From contig JAQNBH010000005.1 in assembly GCA_028752905.1 (NCBI GenBank), forward strand, positions 3,396,328 through 3,460,327: a DNA stretch of 64,000 bases. The letters run 5' to 3'. Under the pieces are notes generated by a model. The model had not been told where the DNA came from and did not search any database. It worked only from the letters and a program-made list of their open reading frames with translations. Positions 56,706 through 64,000 of the stretch are shown piece after piece; position 1 is the first letter of the stretch, and each line of letters begins with the position of its first letter. The translations under genes were made by a program, and so were the position numbers. The stretch comes from Cladorhizidae sp. MBARI D1340-BT2 (lineage: Eukaryota > Porifera > Demospongiae > Poecilosclerida > Cladorhizidae).

Positions 56706-58880
56706 TCAAACTGAGGTTCTTCTTGGTTTTCTCTGCCATACGTCCACAATCTCTTCAAGGTCGCTCTCAGAGAGTACTTCTGGTGCCTCTATAGCAATCC
56801 TCATAAGGTGAGAAAGGCTGCAGTCACTTAGAGAATTACGCAAACGAGTCTTGATCATCTTCATCTGTGAGAAGCTTCTCTCCACAGAAGCAGTAGAAAC
56901 TGGAATCGATAAGCAGATGGAGGCAATCTTGTGCAAATTGGGAAACATGGCCTTGAGCATGTCGTTTGAAACAAGTTCTTTCAGCTGTGATGCAGTAGTA
57001 TCCCGTGGTTGCTTGACTAACAGCTGGCGGAATGTTTTCCACTCTGTAAGTATTTCAGTGGAAATCATGGCTGTCTTCACTGTTTCTTCTCCATCCAATG
57101 TTTCTGCATCTCTATCTTCTCCGTAGTGAGCAATCAGTTTCTCAACAGACGTGTCTCCATAAGTGGGAAAAGATACTGAATCTGGTTTTGGAACTTTCCG
57201 TGGATCGAATATAGACAATGCTGATACAACAGCGTTGGATGAAGAAAATCGGCTTGTTATGTTGGCCTTTAAATCAGCAACAAAAGGCTTACCAACAACA
57301 TTCTGGAACGAAAGTATTTTATCAGCGTCAATAGACACCTTTGTAGATGACTTCAAGTCTTCAACGTTTTCAAGAAGCTCCAACACCCAGTTCGCTCCAG
57401 GCAAAACTGCATCATCCAAGGATTTAACAGTAGCATCAACAAACGGTATCAACGAGAGGTCAAGCTGCTCTGCCTGAAGTGCTTTGCTGAGCTTGGCTAC
57501 TTGTGGTAGAGTGAAATCGAGCAAATATATAGCTGCAATCGTAGACAATTTGCAGAGGGCACCATGGATTCCAAGAGCTTCTGGCTCGTGGGACGTCTCG
57601 TAGATGTTCCCAATGGTGATTACAATTGCAGAATAACTTGCTTTGACAGCTTTGACACACCTTTCATGTGCCAGCCAGCGTGTGTCAGATGGCTTGATCA
57701 CTTTCATTTCTGGAAGTTCAAGAACGTGCTGTACCTCCTTCAGACACTCTGCTCGCTTGGGGGAATTGCGAAAATGCTTCCAAAGAGTAGTCAATGTTCT
57801 GTAAACATGAGCAATTCCAGGAGTTTTATTGGCAGCTTGCACACAAGCCAACTGCAGTAAGTGACAGTGGCAGTGTATAAACAGAGCGTGAGGAGTATGT
57901 TTCTTGATACGTGCCTGAACCCCGGTCTTTCGTCCAGAAAAAGTTGCAGCTCCATCAAATCCCAATCCAACTATTCTTCCGACTTGTAGACCTTTCTTCT
58001 TTAAACAATCGATGAGATTAGAATAGATGGTCTCTGCATCAGCCTTCTTCAATGGAATAAGCTCCAGAAAGCACTCTACTGGTACACCATCTTCCTCCCA
58101 GCGGCAAAACACAGACAATTCTTCTACGTTGGTGACATCTGTGCACTCATCTGCCATGAGGCTGTACATAGGTGCCTTTTGAAGTCGCTTCAGAATCGAC
58201 TCCTCCACCCATGTCCCCAATGATTCGATGAATTCAACCACAGCCAATCTTGATGTGTACACAGCATTTCTTGGTGCAGTTTCTAAGAATTGCTTCAAAT
58301 GTTGGCTGCCACATCGAACCACCACGTTAACCAGCTTCTCAAATTTTGTCGAATGTGCAACTTGTTCTTTCGTAAGAAAATGAGTGAGTAGGATCAGGCA
58401 CTTCACTGCAGCTCTGTTCTGAGCTCTTTTGCGAGCTAAAACATTCTGGAGTTGCTGTACAACTGTTCCACCTTTGGCTGCTCCTTTAGCTGCAAAAAGA
58501 GCTTGAGTTGCATGGATATGGAAGTCACTTCTCGCATGAGCTTTCATTTTTTCAACAGCTTTCTTCCAATTTCTGCAAGGTTGTGTGACCAACACTCCTC
58601 CAGTACGCTGCAGACCAGATTGCTTGCAAACCTTGCAAAAGGCACCATCGCTATCCTCGTCATAATAGAGCCAACTGAAATCTTTCTCCCAGCTCTTAGA
58701 GTATTTTCTCTTCGTGGATACAGAATAGCGGTGTTTGTTTTGCTTGCTTTTCTTTGAAGGTGGAGGACTAAGGCTAGGACTAGATGCCTCGACATGCTCA
58801 GAGCTATCTGTTCTGCTATCTTCGCTATCGCTGCTATTAGCATGAGAAGAGGCTTGAGCAAAGTATGAGCGAATATCCAT
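56706..58880 (-). CDS. hAT transposase, TTF-type zinc finger plus hAT dimerisation domain, 724 aa, uninterrupted
   Basis: It would cut and paste the surrounding element through an RNase H-like DDE core. The N-terminus is Ser/Asp-rich with a basic KKSKQNKHRYS stretch. A TTF/BED-like zinc finger spans about 70-125 (C82, C85 in FCKVC; H115 and H121-H123). Likely catalytic residues are D244 in MADECTDV, D309 in GLGFDGAA and E667 in ASVERSF; the hAT-typical HCHCHLLQLA stands at 336-345. The C-terminal hATC dimerisation domain runs from about 640 to 700. The start is the first Met of the frame and gives MDIRSYF, a common hAT opening. No stop or frameshift interrupts it, in contrast to the piggyBac and Merlin copies here. 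It resembles ZMYM/ZNF862-type animal hAT proteins; domestication cannot be excluded, but the element ends argue for a transposon. Confidence 0.93.
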   Translation of the reverse strand: MDIRSYFAQASSHANSSDSEDSRTDSSEHVEASSPSLSPPPSKKSKQNKHRYSVSTKRKYSKSWEKDFSWLYYDEDSDGAFCKVCKQSGLQRTGGVLVTQPCRNWKKAVEKMKAHARSDFHIHATQALFAAKGAAKGGTVVQQLQNVLARKRAQNRAAVKCLILLTHFLTKEQVAHSTKFEKLVNVVVRCGSQHLKQFLETAPRNAVYTSRLAVVEFIESLGTWVEESILKRLQKAPMYSLMADECTDVTNVEELSVFCRWEEDGVPVECFLELIPLKKADAETIYSNLIDCLKKKGLQVGRIVGLGFDGAATFSGRKTGVQARIKKHTPHALFIHCHCHLLQLACVQAANKTPGIAHVYRTLTTLWKHFRNSPKRAECLKEVQHVLELPEMKVIKPSDTRWLAHERCVKAVKASYSAIVITIGNIYETSHEPEALGIHGALCKLSTIAAIYLLDFTLPQVAKLSKALQAEQLDLSLIPFVDATVKSLDDAVLPGANWVLELLENVEDLKSSTKVSIDADKILSFQNVVGKPFVADLKANITSRFSSSNAVVSALSIFDPRKVPKPDSVSFPTYGDTSVEKLIAHYGEDRDAETLDGEETVKTAMISTEILTEWKTFRQLLVKQPRDTTASQLKELVSNDMLKAMFPNLHKIASICLSIPVSTASVERSFSQMKMIKTRLRNSLSDCSLSHLMRIAIEAPEVLSESDLEEIVDVWQRKPRRTSV

Positions 58881-58918
58881 ATTAATATGAAGAGAAATCA
58901 GCTAGTAAGGTTTCTTTT

Positions 58919-59297
58919 ATAGAGACTTTAAGACCATGACATAATGGACTGAGTTAAAAATACTGAGAGAGAGTGGGAAAGAAGGAGGGAACTGAAGAAG
59001 TGACAAACCTACAAAGGAGAACACGTGGTGGTGTGTGATGACTTTAAGACCATGACATAATGGACTGAGTTAAAAATACTGAGAGAGAGTGGGAAAGAAG
59101 GAGGGAACTGAAGAAGTGACAAACCTACAAAGGAGAACACGTGGTGGCGTGTGATGACATCATGTCTAAGATTAGACTTGAAGACCATGACATAATGGAC
59201 TGAGTTAAAAATACTGAGAGAGAGGGAGTGGGAAAGAAGGAGAAACAAAAGAAGTGACAAACCTACAAAGGAGAGCACGTGGTGGTGTGTGATGTCA
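58919..59297. repeat. Three copies of a unit of about 120 bp inside the hAT element
   Basis: Each copy holds 'gaccatgacataatggactg', 'agttaaaaatactgagagag', 'agtgacaaacctacaaagga' and 'cacgtggtgg'. It begins 39 bp upstream of the transposase start, so it would lie in its leader or promoter. Confidence 0.9.
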
Positions 59298-59964
59298 TCG
59301 TGTCATGACACATGCTCTCCTTTTTCCAAGCAGCTACAATATCATGAGAAATATATACAGTCTAGCCATAGTTCGGTATAGCATAATGCCATTGGTAGTC
59401 AGTCAAAATAGCTATCCTCAGACATTGTAAAAGCAAAAAAAAATATGGGGGGATCTTCCCCCCAGACCCCCCTTTTACGGCTTATGAACATGTTAAGAAA
59501 ATATTAACAAAAATTAGGGCACCAAGTGACCAACCATTTCCACCCCCCCCCCCCCCCCTAGAGAACTAGAGAAAAATTGTGTATGAAACCTGTTGTCCAT
59601 GATTTTGTAAGAAAATGCATGGAATGCAACATAATTCGGTTTCACCAAAGCCCACCTCCATTATACGAGTGACAAGTGACTATATCTAATCTATATATGC
59701 TGATTGCCGTAGCATGCAACTTCAGCAAATATTTAAGATGGAATGTTGTACTAAAGATTTTAGAAAAAGTGCATGCCATCATAAGTAGCAGCTATATATA
59801 CAGTTAGTACTGCAAAAATACCTGTGGGTAAAACACTTTCGTACTCCACGCGGAAGCCCAGGGTGCACGTCCCCTTTCCGCACCATCCAGGCTCTCCGCC
59901 CCCCCCTTATTTTTCCATATCTCAAGTTCGCCCCCCCTTGGCAAAATTTCTGTATACAACCCTG
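59298..59964. other. hAT element, subterminal part
   Basis: No second gene. It contains G/C runs at about 59448-59475, a C-run of about 17 at 59543 and C-runs near the right end at 59899-59938. Subterminal G/C-rich motifs may bind the transposase (inference). Confidence 0.5.
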
Positions 59965-60032
59965 AACAATATACCACAAAGGAACCTACAGTCTATCAAC
60001 TTCCGCTCGAAAACAACTTTTCAACTGATGGA

Positions 60033-61090
60033 CTTATTACAATGAACGACTTTCTCGATGAATCACTCACTCAACATTTCGGCTAAATGGTGTAGCCTTC
60101 ATCAGACATCAGGAATAATGAAATGCTCATCTTGCTATTCCAGATGGTTCTGATGAATGCTACAGCATCTTATTATTCCTGATGAAGGCTAGAGCATCTA
60201 ATTATTCCTGATGAAGGCTAGAGCATCTAATTATTCCTGATGAAGACTAGAGCATCTAATTATTCCTTGAAGGCTAGAGCATCTCATTATTCCCGATGAA
60301 GGCTATATAGAGCATCTCATTATTCCCATAGAGCATCTCATTATTCCTGATGAAGGCTATATAGAGCATCTCATTGTTCCCAATGAAGGTTATATAGAGC
60401 ATCTCATTATTCCTGATGAAGGCTATATAGAGCATCTCATTGTTCCCAATGAAGGCTATATAGAGCATCTCATTATTCCCAATGAAGGCTATATAGAGCA
60501 TCGCATTATTCCTGATGAAGGCTATATAGAGCATCTCATTATTCCCGATGAAGACTATATAGAGCATCTCATTCCCAATGAAGGCTATATATATAGAGCA
60601 TCTCATTATTCCCGATGAAGGCTATATAGAGCATCTCATTATTCCCAATGAAGGCTATATATATAGAGCATCTCATTATTCCTGATGAAGGCTATATAGA
60701 GCATCTCATTATTCCCAATGAAGGCTATATAGAGCATCTCATTATTCCTAATGAAGGCTATATAGAGCATCTCATTATTCACAATGAAGGTAGAGCATCT
60801 CATTATTCCCGAAAGGCTATATAGAGCATCTCATTATTCCCGATGAAGGCTATATAGAGCATCTCATTAAGGCTATATAGAGCATCTCATTATTCCCAAT
60901 TAAGGCTATATATATAGAGCATCTCATTATTCCCAATGAAGGCTATATATATAGAGCATCTCATTATTCCCAATGAAGGCTATATAGAGCATCTCATTAT
61001 TCTTGATGAAGGCTATATATATAGAGCACCTCATTATTCTTGATGAAGGCTAGAGCACTAGCCGACAAATCGAGAAAGTCATTGTGTCTG
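60033..61090. mobile_element. Foldback element with a giant internal array
   Basis: The left end contains 'cgactttctcgatga', then 'atttcggctaaatggtgtag' and 'ccttcatcag'. The right end, read on the other strand, contains 'aatgactttctcgatttgtc', 'ggctagtgctctagccttca' and 'tc'. The whole interior is a tandem array. The right flank has 'atgtcaactgagagtttgtt', nearly repeated as 'atgtcaactgaggtttgtta' beside the MITE at 43.5 kb, which supports common descent. Confidence 0.75.
60110..61055. repeat. 26-40 bp variable tandem array derived from the MITE arm
   Basis: The first units are 'tattcctgatgaaggctaga' plus 'gcatctaat', the exact reverse complement of the inner arm of the MITE family. Later units change to 'cattattcccaatgaaggct' plus 'atatagagcatct' with extra 'atat' insertions. 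About 28 units. Confidence 0.92.
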
Positions 61091-61428
61091 TACTATGTCA
61101 ACTGAGAGTTTGTTGAGGGTGGATTTCTTTGCTAAATTTTTCTATAGCCTTCTATAACAATGATCAGCAATTACTAGGGATCAATCCCAATATAAGCCAC
61201 CAAGGGTCGAAAAAATCATGCGCGTTTTTAATTACACGAGCGGTACAAAAAGGTGTCGAATTGGGTCCAATAAACAACTACTTTTGAGCGCCAAAAAAGG
61301 TGTCGATGAACAACTTTATAATTTCATTTTTTCCTTATTGTAGTTTTTATCATATTTCATTCTTATTATTTAAAACGTATTATCGAATTTATTTAATTAT
61401 TTAAAACGGTATTGCATAGTTATTTATT

Positions 61429-63527
61429 TTAAATTGGTATTGTGCAGTTATAGAACGGCTGATGTTCTTGTACGCCTGCCTCCTCCGTTGTCCGTCCTTT
61501 ACACTCCCTCCACATGAATTCATCTATATAGGATGGTAGCTGGTGACGATGGACACCCTTCATCGCCTTTACACTCCCTCCACATGAATTCATCTATATA
61601 GGATGGTAGCTGGTGACGATGGACACCCTTCATCGCCTTTACACTCCCTCCACATGAATTCATCTATATAGGATGGTAGCTGGTGACGATGGACACCCTT
61701 CATCGCCTTTACACTCCCTCCACATGAATTCATCTATATAGGATGGTAGCTGGTGACGATGGACACCCTTCATCGCCTTTACACTCCCTCCACATGAATT
61801 CATCTATATAGGATGGTAGCTGGTGACGATGGACACCCTTCATCGCCTTTACACTCCCTCCACATGAATTCATCTATATAGGATGGTAGCTGGTGACGAT
61901 GGACACCCTTCATCGCCTTTACACTCCCTCCACCGCCTTTACACTCCCTCCACATGAATTCATCTATATAGGATGGTAGCTGGTGACGATGGACACCCTT
62001 CATCGCCTTTACACTCCCTCCACATGAATTCATCTATATAGGATGGTAGCTGGTGACGATGGACACCCTTCATCGCCTTTACACTCCCTCCACATGAATT
62101 CATCTATATAGGATGGTAGCTGGTGACGATGGACACCCTTCATCGCCTTTACACTCCCTCCACATGAATTCATCTATATAGGATGGTAGCTGGTGACGAT
62201 GGACACCCTTCATCGCCTTTACACTCCCTCCACATGAATTCATCTATATAGGATGGTAGCTGGTGACGATGGACACCCTTCATCGCCTTTACACTCCCTC
62301 CACATGAATTCATCTATATAGGATGGTAGCTGGTGACGATGGACACCCTTCATCGCCTTTACACTCCCTCCACATGAATTCATCTATATAGGATGGTAGC
62401 TGGTGACGATGGACACCCTTCATCGATTTCATCTTTATCTTTGCCTGTAAAGAATGTAGAATGTTATTCAAGTTATGTATTATTAAATACCAGTTATATA
62501 TATATTTACCCTATTCCAATACGATTCTATGTGCTGAGTGTGCACCCCGTTGTATGGTTGACAAATTCAATCGAGTGGTTGACCGTAGCATGGCTAGCCA
62601 CACCAGGCACAGCTGCCACCCTCCTGTATGCGGCCCACTGGTCAGAGTGCACAATCGTTCCTTGTGCAACATGCACTTGTATTATTGGCAGGAGTGTTGC
62701 TGCATCCCGTTGGGCCACAATCTGCATGAAACCTTGGAAAATATTGCAATAATAATTGACCATCGTGGCAAACACAAGTGGTCATGATTACCAAGAGCTG
62801 GTGTGTGGTTAGTATCCACCATCCCAAACACCCAAACTTCTTGTGCTGGAGGGCGTCCTCTGCGATGCTATTCATTGACAAAGAACAAACGTTTATCTCT
62901 TGTTCAATATGATATACGACTGCCTTGAAATACCTTTGGTTTATGTGTGAACTGGGACTCATAGATTTGCACAACCACGCCAGACCCACCTAGTTGTGCA
63001 CACAGCTCTGTGGAGCATACCTCCTGCAGCCACTGGTATACATTGACTGCAGTATCTTTGTTACAACCGCACTCACGTGCAGCATCTGTTACCCGGTATT
63101 CCCTGGACCACCAATAAATAAGGATGATCCAGCTTCGCAGCGGAAGCCGTGATTTAGAAAAAAACTCCCTGTTAATATAATAGTCAATGGTGTGATTCAG
63201 TTTAATCAACACAACTGCATTCAATCTGTATACCATGGCAAATTGATTTAGTATATTTGCATGTTGGACATGCCCAAGTCCAACCATCCTTCAATGAAGC
63301 CTTTCTTCTCATAGTCACATTTAATACTGCATCTAATACACAGGTATAACATCAGTGAATCACCAAATCCCCAATTATGCCAATTATGCCTGTCCCAACT
63401 ATCTGTTTTACCTCCCACATGTGACAGAATTTGTCAATAAACCCTGGGTCTTCAGATAGTCTATAACTTCCTCATTTGTGCCAAAAGCAGCAGAAGCAAT
63501 GCATCTTAATGTTCCTGAAGCAGCCAT
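61429..63527 (-). pseudogene. Merlin (ISXO2-like DDE) transposase, several frameshifts and an amplified last exon
   Basis: Exons in order: 63412-63527 (FGTNEEVIDYLKTQGLLTNS), 63220-63332 (zinc ribbon, DGWTWACPTCKYTKSICHG), 62934-63168 (FFSKSRLPLRSWIILIYWW, then ESQFTHKPK), 62792-62867 (HRRGRPPAQEVWVFGMVDTN), 62510-62732 (AQRDAATLLPIIQVHV, VHSDQWAAYRRV, HIESYWNR) and a last exon from 62444 leftwards (MKGVHRHQLPSYIDEFMWRE). ESQF, VHSDQWAAY and the Glu of HIESYWNR fit the DDE-type core. Frame breaks are seen near 63,290, at the T-run near 63,160 and near 62,540. The final exon contains the 70-bp array; its original C-terminus (MWRECKGRTTEEAGVQE) survives beyond the array at about 61429-61510. 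Confidence 0.88.
61495..62430. repeat. 70-bp array, about 13 near-identical copies, made from the Merlin transposase C-terminal exon
   Basis: Each unit holds 'cctttacactccctccacat', 'gaattcatctatataggatg', 'gtagctggtgacgatggaca' and 'cccttcatcg'. On the minus strand it encodes MKGVHRHQLPSYIDEFMWRE. Seventy is not a multiple of three, so the frame changes at each copy. One 18-bp partial unit lies near 61925-61942. Copies are almost identical, which indicates recent growth. Confidence 0.95.
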
Positions 63528-63742
63528 GGACAGTTCACCAGCAAAATTGTGGAAACTTGGACAGAAAATGTGCAGTTCACCAGCAATGTGCACAGTATAA
63601 GAACGTGCACAGTTCAGTGAGTTTATGTTGTTCATTATAAGTTTCATTAACAATTGAACCCCATTCGACACCTTTTTGTCTCAGGTAATTAAAAACGCGC
63701 ATGATTTTTTCGACCCTTGGGGGGGGATTGATCCATTACTAG

Positions 63743-64000
63743 CTGTAGCTATTAATCAGTGGCACGAACTCACAATCTCTCAAGACTTTGACACCTACAA
63801 TTTATCCAATTTTTCACCTAACCATGTCGAGTGGGCGTGCAACATTTTACTGTTGCATCTGGTGAAGAAGCATCTGGTGAAGAAAAACATGGTGCTCAGC
63901 TCAGCTCACTCCTGCCAATAGGCCCTATTGTGATAGTAGCTTTTAGAACTACCTACCTGGATATTTCAAATTTCTTAATCCATGTTTGCACGAGTTAGGC
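63743..64000. other. Right edge of the window
   Basis: Unique sequence after the Merlin target duplication. I see no gene. Confidence 0.4.

Larger units (their letters stand above)
56535..59964 (-). mobile_element. hAT-superfamily DNA transposon, 3.4 kb, with intact transposase
   Basis: The ends are inverted: 'caggggtgtatttag' on the left and, on the other strand, 'cagggttgtatacag' on the right, each followed inwards by long G-runs. CAGGG ends are typical of hAT. The flanks share 'aacaat' (left 'aacaat' then cagggg; right ccctg then 'aacaatat'), which fits an 8-bp target duplication missing two bases on the left. The interior holds a 724-codon transposase and a three-copy repeat. Confidence 0.88.
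61178..63734 (-). mobile_element. Merlin-superfamily DNA transposon, 2.6 kb, with exact 8-bp target duplication
   Basis: ATTACTAG stands immediately outside both ends (61170-61177 and 63735-63742). The inverted ends share GGATCAATCCC, then AAGGGTCGAAAAAATCATGC, GCGTTTTTAATTAC and CAAAAAGGTGTCGAATTGGG-like sequence over about 80-90 bp. The left end carries an extra 'aatataagcca'. The interior encodes an IS1016/ISXO2-like transposase on the minus strand, typical of Merlin. Confidence 0.93.

Noticed and set aside
61495..62430. CRISPR array
   Set aside because: Units are contiguous, with no variable spacers, in a eukaryotic sequence; the unit is transposase coding sequence.

Overview
The window looks like nuclear DNA of a metazoan, most likely a marine invertebrate; a sponge is my best guess, at low confidence. 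Three host genes can be rebuilt with GT/AG introns and consistent reading phase: a VIP36-type cargo lectin (LMAN2 family), UVSSA, and the Pol I factor TAF1B. A fourth, a RhoGEF, can be rebuilt over most of its length. There is no operon structure, no prokaryotic signal, and no tRNA or rRNA gene that I can see.

Layout. Bases 1-23.8 kb hold an LMAN2-family gene on the minus strand (7 exons found; the C-terminal transmembrane end is missing). Its introns are swollen by tandem arrays, by a TTAA-bounded non-autonomous element and by a decayed piggyBac transposon. At 23.80-23.86 kb LMAN2 and UVSSA stand head to head with only 54 bp between their start codons. UVSSA (plus strand, 10 coding exons, 879 codons plus stop) runs to 38,462. 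A Dbl-homology RhoGEF on the minus strand meets it tail to tail, with 142 bp between the stop codons. TAF1B follows on the minus strand (45.2-55.1 kb, N-terminal zinc ribbon not found). Its 7.4-kb intron carries a 54-bp satellite and two mutually inverted arrays of another satellite. From 56.5 kb on, three elements stand in a row: a hAT transposon with an intact 724-residue transposase, a foldback element with a huge internal array, and a Merlin transposon with an exact 8-bp target duplication.

The most striking theme is minisatellites arising inside transposons. The Merlin transposase C-terminal exon has been amplified into about 13 copies of a 70-bp unit. The array at 60-61 kb is made from the inner arm of a MITE/foldback family that occurs at least three more times in the window. 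The hAT element carries its own three-copy 120-bp array. By my tally of the spans listed, tandem arrays occupy about 20 kb, close to a third of the window. Several arrays begin right beside exon borders.

The host genes are housekeeping genes: lectin-guided ER/Golgi transport, transcription-coupled DNA repair, Rho GTPase activation and rRNA transcription initiation. They do not form one pathway. What connects them is tight packing of gene ends together with extreme intron growth by repeats.
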